Below, piece after piece: positions 44,940 to 54,515 of a stretch of DNA of 64,000 nt (its first letter is position 1; every line of letters starts with the position of its first letter). This stretch comes from Bryopsis sp. KO-2023 (taxonomy: Eukaryota; Chlorophyta; Ulvophyceae; Bryopsidales; Bryopsidaceae): the NCBI GenBank assembly GCA_030272585.1, contig BSYQ01000011.1:2418001-2482000 (forward strand). Direction: 5' to 3'. A program made the translations under genes and the position numbers. The notes below the pieces were generated by a model. It did no database searches and was not told the DNA's origin. It saw only the letters and a program-made list of their open reading frames with translations.

Positions 44940-47900
44940 TCAAAGAATGACTCCTCCATCAAAACTTGTCAATGCTATTCCAAACGCTTGAACAGCGGAA
45001 ATGACCGTGGGGTTGTAATCCATTATGAAGCAGTTGGTATCAGCCTGCATTAGATCCAATAAATTGGATTAAACCAGAAAAATCGAGAAAAAAAAATCAT
45101 GTTCAACAGATGGCAGCCTTTTTTACTTCTTTTTTTCAAACTTTCAATCCCATTTTTCAATTTCAACATAACAAAAAAATATAAAAATAAGAATAAAAAA
45201 TCAATTGTCGCCCCTGTCATTCTTTTATTTATTTTTTTTAAATGCACTCTTTTGACGCAGGTGGCAATCTAGCTGCTGTTGTTATTTATTTTGGAAAATT
45301 ACCTTTCCAAATTGCATAACTATCCGCCCTGTGACGTCGTTTCGGCACATCAATTGAAAATTCTTGACTGATGCCAATTTGACTCTGCCTCGGAAATTCA
45401 AACACCAGCATTTCAGCCCATCGTTCCAATGCGGTGCTTTATTCACAAGTTTTATGCATTCCTTGTGGTGAAAACCTGGCGATGTTGATTGGCCTGGAGG
45501 GGGGAGGGGGGGGGGAGGGAAATAGACACACACAGAAACGCACTCAAAGAAAGGTATTTAAACGCTTTGCTGCATTGTCAACATAGGTATCTGCATTTTG
45601 ATCGCATAATATTTCCAGGATAAAAATAAAAATAAATTGCACGATTCTTTCTTTTCTTTCCTTCCATCAGTTGTCAAGACGTTTTTTTTTTTTGGGCACC
45701 AAAATCCTTGAAAAGAAACATCATTTGTCATCTCTTTCTAGCATGTGCATTTCATTTTTTGAACCCCGGGGGGGGGGGGGAATTTGGGCAAATTTCGCTA
45801 TTTTTTTTTCTAATCCACACTTGAGCATAACTCTTTTTTTTCTATCCTTTCTTCATTGCCCTGTGTTTAGAAACTTTCCAAAATTCAAAATTCACAGAGA
45901 ATTTAAAGCTACCATCGAGGTTGTCATGCTCATCTGGTTGATGCAGCCAGTGAAACTCCGATGCTTGCATCATAGACCTCCCCCTCAAAACGTTTCGCCA
46001 GTCCTTTCCATTTTTGGCTGCCCCCATGATATTGGTGGGATGCGGAAGCAACACTGTCAGTCTGTACAATTTATTTTCACAAAAAAAAAGGGGAGGGGGG
46101 GGGGGCAAGCGAGCGAAATTAGTGTTGAAAAAGGAGAAATTGAAGTTTTGGGATCCAGAACAAGTTTCAGTGCTCTTGAAACTTCCATGTGAAGAAAAAT
46201 GGATGCATATGATTGTTCGATCGAGAAATATTTTTAGAAATCAATTTTTCTTTCTCGAATAATTGTGATGCAGAAGCCTTGTTGTGCCAGAAAGCGGATG
46301 CCAAAAGATCCATAGCTTTAACGAATACTAAAAAAAAACATCCCTAATATAGTAAATCATAATAAGTTCAAGAAGGAAGAGGAAAAAAAGAACATCCTGA
46401 TGTAGGCGTGTATCCACAGTCCAAATTTTTGAGAATTCAAATGTGCTTTGAATAGACAATGCGATTTTTCAATTTTATGAAGGTTTCTTTTCCTTTTTTT
46501 AAAGCTTTATTTTTTTTAAATTTTGGGCATACCTTCTTGGCCGCATCATGCCTTTCATTCGCAGCTTGTATTTTATTATCCCCCAAACATCGACGTCAGA
46601 AACACGAATGCCCACAGAAAACGGACATCCGTTGAAAACAGATCCCTGCATTCTAGCTAACCTGTTTTAGGGAAAAACCAAAGCAAGACTTGGAAAAAAA
46701 ACCAACAACAACAATAATTCTTGCGCATTTTTTGAGTTTAAATTATTTCACACACCGAAAATTTTCTTTTTCGACAATAAAAATGCACATCGTCGGAAAA
46801 AGCAAGAATTACATGATGGATGTGTTATTTTCCCACACCTGTATCGACTTCCCCACATATTTGAAACCAGTTTTCCACAGGGTGCGTTCCAAACCGATTT
46901 CGACAAATGTAAAGCCTTGGTGTTTCTACAAAAAAAAAAAAATACCAAATACCTGAACGACATAGTCACAGAAAGTAATACTCGCCACTTCAAGATTTTT
47001 TTTTCTAAATAAATGCACCAACTCAATGAATGCTTCCAATTGCTCCACCATAATTTTGATTTAACGGCTTGGTGAACTGACGCAATCCACACTATATTTT
47101 CTAATCAAAGAAAAACAAAAAGGTTTGCAGTGTTTTGGTTTCCTTTTCTTGATTGATGTGTATTTTTCAGGTGTCAGCCTGAAAAATCACTTCTTTTTTT
47201 TTCTTCCCATCAATTGTTGGTCAAATCGCTTTCAATATTTTTGTGTAGAAAAATTATCAAAAATTGCACCGAGCCTGACAGCTCCAAAATGAAAATGAAA
47301 CAACAATAATAAACCGATAACCCACATTCCGTTTTTCCACCTCCAAAAGATATATCCTTATCAATTTTATCAACAGTTTCTTTTATCAATTGCTTGGATG
47401 TTTTTTGTGTGTGTGTTTTTCTCCAGCTGATGCTTTTAACAACGAAACTTTAAGAAAATCACACAAAATGTGTGGATCATTTTTATTATTTTATTATTTT
47501 TATTATTTTTATTTTTATTTCGCTGCTAAAAATATCTAGAAAAACCTACCAGGATTTCTCACCGTGAATGCTGCACAGCAGACACCAAGAATTTCCCTGC
47601 ACTCTGGCTCCGATCGGACCATAAGTGAAGATCGTAACGATGCTGAGGGGGGCCAATTCCGCCAGAAATATCCTCCCGTCGAATGTAACATTTGACTAAC
47701 CCCCCTCTTACAGGCATCGGACTCTGCAACAAATGCACATATATGTGTAAAAAAAAAAGCAACACACCCCAACACCATCATTGAAATTCGATATGGATCC
47801 TAACATTGTCGGCACTCGACGGCATGGCTGTAAAATACAATATACTGCAAGTATTGTGTCAACAGCTGGCAGACATACTGCAAAGACATCGTCCAGAAAA

Positions 47901-48849
47901 ATGCAAGCATGGTATACATAAAACTGAGTTTAGAATTTCTTGTTAAAAGATTGACAAGCCTGGATCACTCTTTTTTCCAGCACCTCCTCACCAATGCAAA
48001 AAGTTGGGCAGGATGGGATATCATTGGGGAAGCTTCCCATAAACCTTCAAACAACATGTCCGCCGCTGCAGCCCTCCACCCCCGACAAACAGCACTGGCT
48101 GCATACAAATCCTGGAGGGGGGGAAAATAAAGACTTGGAAAAAATAAAATAAAAATGTTCTTTTCCCGCTTCCTTGAGAAACGCTGGCAACAAAAGTGAA
48201 TTGTTATTATTTATTTATTTTTTTGGGTGGGGGAGTTGGCCCTCTTCTAAATTATACATTGTGATTCTTTGTCAGAAAATGTATTCCATGGAGCAGCATT
48301 TCTGGCAGGGCTGAGAAAACATTCTGCAGAGTCAAAATTGAACAAAACCCAACACAGTCAGATCAAGGCGAAATCCGCTTCATCGACACTGAACAACCGA
48401 AACAACCCCTCTCACAAAATAAACATAACAAAAAGACTTCGTTGGGTTTGTCGAAACGCAGGAGTGAAAAACCGAGAGTGAAAAAAAGGACTCGAACAAG
48501 GATTCAAAGACGCAAAAACTTCAAAGATATCGCCCCGCACCTTCCTTCCCGACCAGCCGGGATCGCTCTCCATTCGTATCCGAAAGACTTGCTGCAGAAG
48601 AGGCTCGGGGATGCTGTCCCACGACGTCGCTGCCTCCGTCGACGTCCCGCCCTCATCCCCATCGACGCGAGCCCTGTCCTCCTCAACCTCGAATTCGCAG
48701 GCTTCTCGAAAACACGCGTCCGAGCCTTCGGCGTACGCCACCCGTCCGAAGAAAGATCGTCTCGACGCCAGCGGAGAAACTTTTCGGCCGTCGAACACTC
48801 CAGAAACTCCGTCAGACCTGCTGAATAAGCGTTGTGCAACGTCCAGCAT
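44940..48849 (-). CDS. TLP: F-box/Tubby-like protein (plant TLP type)
   Basis: Eight exons close in phase: 48849-48541, 48111-47992, 47723-47563, 46925-46839, 46661-46533, 46061-45913, 45475-45303 and 45044-44940, giving 410 residues. An F-box spans the first two exons: [17 protein letters not shown], then [16 protein letters not shown]. The Tubby domain follows: [10 protein letters not shown] and [63 protein letters not shown] and a final [20 protein letters not shown]. Tubby domains bind phosphoinositides at the plasma membrane; plant TLPs combine this with an SCF F-box that recruits substrates. The order and the [10 protein letters not shown] block are closest to plant TLPs. The first exon frame is open further upstream, but the ATG at 48849 gives the usual N-terminal length. 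The acidic stretch before the F-box is unconserved. Confidence 0.88.
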
Positions 48850-49860
48850 TGCCGCAACGATTGCCGTTGTATCCACCGACGGTTTGGGTGAGTTTTTTTT
48901 GGCTTTCCAGCGTCGTTTTTCTGGTGCTGATGAAAGCCCTACCAGTTTCTGTGGATATGTTGTTGATACACAGCTGATGGACATTCCACTGGTAATCTTT
49001 CTTTTACGCCATTTCCATTTTCGTGTTTTTTTAGCGTCCTTTTCATGCTGGGAGCAACCCCTTACAAACGTCAAGCCTTGTATTCGATTGAGTAGTGTGA
49101 AGCAGAATTTTTGCAACGAATCAATCGATAAGCACAACCCACAGCAAAAGAGAGCAACACAAAACACAACCCCCATGAACAGGACAAACGAACCTTTCAT
49201 TACACTGTGCTGAGGAGATGCTGTTTTGATGCTGCTCCTGAGAAGACTTGGGGGTTGTTCTGATGCAAAGTACTGCAATTGGCACAAGGCCGACGATTTC
49301 CATAAAAATGGCTTAATTTGATTTCATTCAGAGGCTCGGGCTTCTGCGCATGTGATATTTTGGTTTGATTTGGTAAATCAAAGGGCCAAGGGCCGCACAT
49401 TACTGTAATACGCAAATCTTTTCGCGCTACCTTATTTTCGCCCGCGGACCAAAGCACGAAAATAAGGCAGGCGAAAATAAAGCAGGCGCGAAAATAAAGC
49501 AGGCGGAAAAGAAAGGGCTGTTCAGATACGCAAGTATGTAGCTAGTAGCTACAGATTATACCAATCACGCGCGTGTGGGCTCGACGCAATGATCCCAACG
49601 AGCATTGACCACTTTCCTTTTTTCTTTTGTGGTGACATCGGGGTGGTGTTTCAAACATGGTTCGGGTTTGTTCGATGAAAATTGTGGTGGCAAGCGAGTG
49701 TGGTGAGCCGTTCGTTTGGTGGTCTTCAGGCGTGATTGTAGAGCAGTCTCAACCGCAAACGAGCTAGAATCTCTGGTTGGCATTTGGGGTGGTGTTGCAA
49801 ACATGGCTCGGGTTCGTTCGATCGAGCTGTTCGCTGACGGCAACTCAATGGACTTTGATG
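48850..49860. other. upstream region of the Tubby gene with minor repeats
   Basis: Should contain the Tubby promoter. Near 49641-49676 and 49787-49822 there is an imperfect 36-bp direct repeat (GGGTGGTGTT...CGGGTT.GTTCGAT). A minisatellite lies at 49456-49507. No gene recognised. Confidence 0.5.
49456..49507. repeat. short minisatellite, about 3 units
   Basis: Three successive near-identical units of GCGAAAATAAAGCAGGC, 17-19 bp each. Confidence 0.8.
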
Positions 49861-49866
49861 CAGACA

Positions 49867-50265
49867 TGGGCTGAGACCCCTGTGCACAGCACAGGACAGA
49901 ACAGACTGTCTGTGCTGTGCACAGGGTCAGACCTGTGCTGCACAGGTGCACAGACCTGTACAGCACAGCACAGACAGGGTCTGTGCAACATCTGTGCAGT
50001 TTCTGTGCAGTTCTGTGCAGATTCTGTGCCAAATCTGTGCAGATTCTGTGCAGTTCTGTGCAGATTCTGTGCAGATCTGTGCTGTGCTGTGCAGGTCTGC
50101 TCACCTGTGCAGCACAGGTCTGACCCTGTGCACAGCACAGACAGTCTGTGCTGTTCTGGCCTGTGCAATTCCGCTGCACAGGACAGGACAGCACAGGGTG
50201 CACAGAACCTGCACAGAACCCTGTCCTGTGCGGTGCACAGGACAGGGGTCTGTCCTGTGCAGCCC
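49867..50265. repeat. palindromic array of CTGTGCA words
   Basis: About 400 bp built almost only from CTGTGCA/TGCACAG and CTGTGCTG/CAGCACAG words. A perfect 45-bp inverted repeat joins 49904-49948 to 50102-50146. Between the arms, CTGTGCAG repeats directly about ten times with AT/TT spacers (49985-50075). Frames across it give Cys/Gln-rich shadows and are not genes. Confidence 0.93.
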
Positions 50266-51498
50266 ATGACTGCTTTGATGGTCTTGAGGCGTGACTGTAG
50301 AACAGTTTTAGGCACAACTACGGAGGCACAGCCCAGTCTAGGGGCGAATTCAAAAAACACAGCCACAGAATGTGTGGAAAGTTTCCACACATTTCCACTG
50401 GAAACACAATTGAAACGGATTCTTCTTCGAGGCTGAATACTTCCAGCCGCCACTTGATCCGTTCTTCACACACGTTGGGAGACGACCAGAAGTTCTATAG
50501 GAAAGGTCTGAGACACGAGAGTATACAACTGAAATCTTATTTCAACAAGCTTGTTCTTTACAACGATCCCCAGCCTTTTATACTCTCAGCCCAGAGCTTC
50601 TAGAAAACTCCCAGCCCATCTCCTAACCTTACAAATACTAGCTATCATCTAGCTCTCCTCAAAACGTCTCTATCATTTCTCAGCTCAGCCCTTCTAGCCA
50701 GAGCTCCGACTAACCCTTTATAACCCTTGATAACCTCTAGACTAAGGACCCAGACTGAAGCTCCTTTCAGTCTGACTCCCGACTCTTTACCCAACTCTCA
50801 GCCATCTGAGATCTGACACTGAATATACTGAACCTGGTTCGAACTCTTTTCGTTACGTTTCAGCCTCTCATTGAGCATCATGTAACTACCCCATTCCCAG
50901 TCAGTCCGCGACTACCTGGAACTCTCAGACTGTAACCTCTGTTTTCCGCCTAGATCTTCGCCTACTAAGTCAGCCGTTTCACTCCTCCCCCCTTAGAGAG
51001 AGATCGCTGACCCAGCGATGTTCTGTACACTAAGTTCGTATTGCACGACTTCACCAGAACTGCCAAGTGACTTAACTCGCTTATTCTGAGAATACCTCTG
51101 ATATAGCTGTAAGCAATATTCTCCGACGTTTTCCGTAACAACTTCCCGATTGCGACTTGAGCTGAATGTTGGTTTCTGCTTATGGTTACTTCTGCCGCTG
51201 TGACATCCCATCCCAGCCCGTTCACACATAAACCCAACCCTGTTCAATAGACTTCACAGCCCACACTGGAAATCACACAGTCTCAGCTCTAGTCAAACTG
51301 TAATTCTCACAAGTGTTTTTACACACTCAGTATGTTAATTGTTTTCCAGAAATTCCCTCTACCCTCACTTGATCCATTCACTGTTCTTTTCCTTTTTCTT
51401 CCAAAAACAAAATAAAATTCAAACACCCAAATACCAATAGAAAATCATATTTCACTCTTGATCCTATATTTTTTTTTTTTTTTTTTTATATATTCAAC
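50266..51498. other. pyrimidine-rich region, possibly the 3' LTR of the outer retroelement
   Basis: Lies downstream (minus sense) of the outer element's third ORF. It has no coding potential and includes a perfect 10-bp inverted repeat (TGTGTGGAAA at 50371-50380 and its complement at 50382-50391). On the minus strand a purine-rich stretch near 51375-51395 (GGAAGAAAAAGGAAAAGAAC) could be a polypurine tract. The matching 5' LTR is outside the window, so LTR limits cannot be set. Confidence 0.35.
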
Positions 51499-51883
51499 TC
51501 AGGCTTTTCTGAGTTTCACATTTCTGGATCCTCCTGAACTTCCAGGAGGTTTCCTTTTCTTTCCTTCTGGTTCACTGTCTCCGCCTGGCTCATTGACGAC
51601 CCAATCCCCATCGTAATCCGTTGGCTCTGCCTCGTCTTCGGCTGCCTCGAATTTTCTCAGGGGGCCCACGGTCCGCTTGGCCTTCAAATACACTCCCCGA
51701 GTATAATCCGACCCCAACTTGAAACCCAAGGCGCAGAGTTTGCAGGTTTCCGAGTGTAGCACCATTGGTGGCCCTGTTTCAGCTGGTACCCACATTCTCC
51801 GCCAGTCTCGTTTTTCCTCATCGACTTCCAGACTGATACTCAGCCACACCCGATCCCGACACCCGATATTCGAGCACACCCAG
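51499..51883 (-). pseudogene. outer Ty3/gypsy element: 3' part of interrupted third ORF
   Basis: Encodes the C-terminal portion of a Cys-rich protein. It has a CSNIGC pair, an HSETCKLC group, an acidic stretch and a basic end with GKKRKPPG and NVKLRKA, stopping at 51499. It is separated from its 5' part (61517-62156) by the inner element. Removing the insert and one 5-bp duplication restores frame arithmetic (1020 bp, 340 codons), which shows the break was caused by the insertion alone. Confidence 0.85.
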
Positions 51884-52271
51884 TGATACAAACGTTGGGA
51901 CAAAATAGACTAGTCGAGTGGACTTACGTCTAGAGCACGGAAACACTTTCAAACAAGGAACTTTACAATAGTCCAAGTTACAATAAGGCTGTGGTCCGGG
52001 CCGAATAAGTATTCGGCCGGGCCGACAGCCTGTCCAACCCTTTCATCCAACTCAGCGTCCTAATGGCCCCTTGGCCGTGTCCTAATGGACCCTAAGCTGA
52101 ATGTGAGGCTCCAGGCCGAACTGAGGGTTGCCACCTCAGAGGCGGCCTGGACCTCTCCCTTAATGTGTGACTATGATGATGGTGAGCTGGTTCGGTCCGA
52201 CTACTGTCAGGCCGAACCACGTGTTGGGTGAGTGGGCCGAACCGCGTGTCATACGACGGACGTTCGTATCA
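51884..52271 (-). repeat. 3' LTR of the inner chromovirus
   Basis: 388 bp. Begins TGATACAAACGT and ends ACGTTCGTATCA, an imperfect terminal inverted repeat with TG...CA ends. Contains the palindrome GGCCGAATA-AG-TATTCGGCC near 52007-52030, probably in U3 or R. Confidence 0.96.
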
Positions 52272-52285
52272 ACCACTCCCCCCCC
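52272..52285 (-). other. polypurine tract
   Basis: Directly abutting the 3' LTR, the minus strand reads GGGGGGGGAGTGGT. Its position and composition are those of the plus-strand primer of LTR retrotransposons. Confidence 0.75.
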
Positions 52286-52963
52286 ACGCAAGTACGCGCC
52301 TCGCGTACCCAAGTAACCGAAATTTGGGGGTTACACTCACACATACGCATAGACACACACAAAACGCTTTCAAGGCATCCAACAAGCCTTTAGCTTTTAA
52401 GGGAGTCAAATAATGTTTAACCTTCGCTGAATTAAAAGAGTGTTCAAAAACTCTAAGCGAATTATCAACAAAAATCAACCAAATGATAAGGCTGCCACCT
52501 GCAGGCCGAATCATGTACTGTAACCAGCTAACTGTTTGCACAAAGCAATCCATAAGGTCCAAATTCAGATTCCCTTATAAGTATCCAGAAAGCAGGTGAT
52601 TGACCCAGCCTGGCCAATCCACTGTATAAAAACCATTGTATAAAAAAAACCATTGGGTCAGAACTCAAAACAAAATAACCCAGTTCTGGACCTGAATGTC
52701 CCTTATCCAGAAAATAACCCAATAACCCTCCCAGGGTTGGTCTAAGCATTGTTTACCCCTACTGTCCTCCCTCAGGAATCAAAACAGTAAAAATCATAAA
52801 AATCAGTCTGGCCCTTGTATAACCCTCAGAAAAACATACTGCAGAAAATCAACACAGGAAAAACTCAGCCCAATCCAAGGGCTCCCACCATGTCACTGTA
52901 AACACACCCAAACATCCCTTGCCCTTCCCTTTTGTCTCTCTTTCGTTCCCGATCCCAGTTCGC
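52286..52963. other. 3' untranslated part of the inner element
   Basis: About 680 bp between the stop of the third ORF and the polypurine tract. No ORF or repeat of note. Confidence 0.6.
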
Positions 52964-54187
52964 TTATTTCTGCGACCTGGTTCTCGGCCCATGCCTCTTG
53001 GACGTTGCTGGGCTGTGTGGAGGGAGCGGAAGACGAGTCGCCGAGGAAGGTGCCGATGGTTGGTCTGGTGACGGTGGTGGGTGGCTCGGCTGGCGGTGCG
53101 ATCTTGCTGCTCCTGGGAGTTCCAAGCCGAGAGCCTGGAAATACTGGTCGTTCCAGGTTCCGACCTGTTCTTTAAGCTTGCCAGGCCAACGACCCTTCAG
53201 CGCTGCCTTGGTACAGCTTGGACAGTCCGGGAGTGGGGCGTCGAAGGGGAGGATCGGCTTGACGCCTTGGGTTCCCTCGCCGATGAGGTCCTGTATGCGC
53301 GGGAGGTAAGGTCCTCCTGATTCGTCGGCCGAGATGAGGGCTCCCGCCCTGGCCGCGATCCTCAACCCCACATTGTGTTTTTTGCACAAAAGATGCCCTT
53401 TTTCGCAGAGCACGCGATCCAATCCTGGACGGGGAGCTTCCCTCGGGTATGCGCAAGCTGCGCAGGCGAATGTGGTCGGAGCGGGTGCTGGAGGTGGTGG
53501 TGGAGGTAGGGACGATGCCTTCGGGGGTTCCTCGGAGATCGGGTCGTCCTCACTCCCCGAGAGCAGAACTGGACCAGGCTTCGGCCTCGGGGGAAGAGCA
53601 TCCTCCAGGTCGGCGTATGGGTCCTCCGTGTAGTCCCACAGCTGTTGCTCATCTTCCCCCTCGGCCTCCGCCTGGTCCACCTCCATCGCCTCGTCCAGTA
53701 TGAACCTTCCTACCCCTCGGCCCTTGAGCTTCCTTGACCGTTTTCGTCGCGGCACCACCACCTTCAGTGGGGTCGACGATGGTCCCTCTGGTGGCCTTTC
53801 CGCGGCGACTTCTTCTTGTACCGAGTCTTCCACCGTTTCGGTTTCCACGTGCTCTTTTTCTTTTTCTTTTTCCTCGGCCAGAGGTTGGTCCATTTCCATA
53901 CGCTGCAGTCCACGGTTGAGGGTGTCGATAGCCTCGGTCATGGCTGTTTTCGCCAGCCTTTCCCTTTCCTGCCCCCACACTGCTGCTTGTCGAAACGCAT
54001 CCAAGCGCTGCGTTTTCAGCTGTTCCTCCAACTGAGCCACTTTCTCCTCAGCGGCTTTTGCCCGCTTCTCCGCCTCGTTGGCCCTATTTTGCCATTCGGC
54101 AAGTTCGGCCTCGAGCTTGCTCTTTTGTTCGGAAGCCTGTCGCGCGTCCTGCAGGAAACGCTCCAAGTTCGCTGCTGTCAGATCCAT
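52964..54187 (-). CDS. third ORF of the inner chromovirus: coiled-coil, Cys-rich protein
   Basis: 407 residues from an ATG 328 bp after the pol stop. Residues about 8-75 form a strongly predicted coiled coil (QKSKLEAELAEWQNRANEAE). A Glu-rich region with a basic patch (PRRKRSRKLKGRG, about 147-159) follows, then a Pro run. A Cys/His-rich region at about 240-330 has CAACAYP, LCEKGHLLCKKH and DCPSCTK, arranged like a zinc-binding cross-brace. The last 40 residues are Pro/Ser-rich and end in basic KRHGPRTRSQK. I recognise no retroelement protein family: it is not env-like (no signal peptide or membrane helix). The outer element has a protein with the same plan in the same place. Possible roles are chromatin or nucleic-acid binding, integration targeting or silencing escape, all inference. 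The intact frame in a young element argues that it is used. Confidence 0.85.
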   Translation of the reverse strand: MDLTAANLERFLQDARQASEQKSKLEAELAEWQNRANEAEKRAKAAEEKVAQLEEQLKTQRLDAFRQAAVWGQERERLAKTAMTEAIDTLNRGLQRMEMDQPLAEEKEKEKEHVETETVEDSVQEEVAAERPPEGPSSTPLKVVVPRRKRSRKLKGRGVGRFILDEAMEVDQAEAEGEDEQQLWDYTEDPYADLEDALPPRPKPGPVLLSGSEDDPISEEPPKASSLPPPPPPAPAPTTFACAACAYPREAPRPGLDRVLCEKGHLLCKKHNVGLRIAARAGALISADESGGPYLPRIQDLIGEGTQGVKPILPFDAPLPDCPSCTKAALKGRWPGKLKEQVGTWNDQYFQALGLELPGAARSHRQPSHPPPSPDQPSAPSSATRLPLPPHSPATSKRHGPRTRSQK

Positions 54188-54515
54188 GGCTTCCCCTTTC
54201 TTTTCTTTTCTGTGTTCGGCCGTGTGGGCTCTCTCTCCTTTTTTTTTTTTTTTCTCTCACTCAATCAAACAAAGGCTTTCTGTAGCGCCTTCGTTACTTC
54301 TCCTTAAATTCGCCGATGAGGTACCGGTCAGACACAGTGCGCAACTGAAAGGTACACTCTGATGTGACGAGGGATGGGAATTCCCTCCGAACTTCCGAGG
54401 TACCGCCTCGTTTGAGGTACCGTCCCATTCCGGCCGAGGTTGACCTCATCAGTTCGTCATCATGACTTCCAACTCCCCCATCACCCTCGTCAGTTGCATC
54501 AGAAGCTTCCTCCAG
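54188..54515. other. pol to third-ORF spacer
   Basis: 328 bp with no ORF on the minus strand. It contains a T15 run near 54240. It could hold an internal promoter, splice acceptor or re-initiation signal for the third ORF; none is recognisable. Confidence 0.4.

Noticed and set aside
46748-47092. 115-codon minus frame, including a coding-like stretch starting [15 protein letters not shown]
   Set aside because: It falls in the Tubby intron between 47563 and 46925. The adjacent exons join in phase and match the Tubby family without it.
49565-50453. Cys/Gln/His-rich frames of 200-250 residues on the minus strand, and shorter ones on the plus strand
   Set aside because: They are translations of the CTGTGCA word array; composition follows the repeat in every frame.
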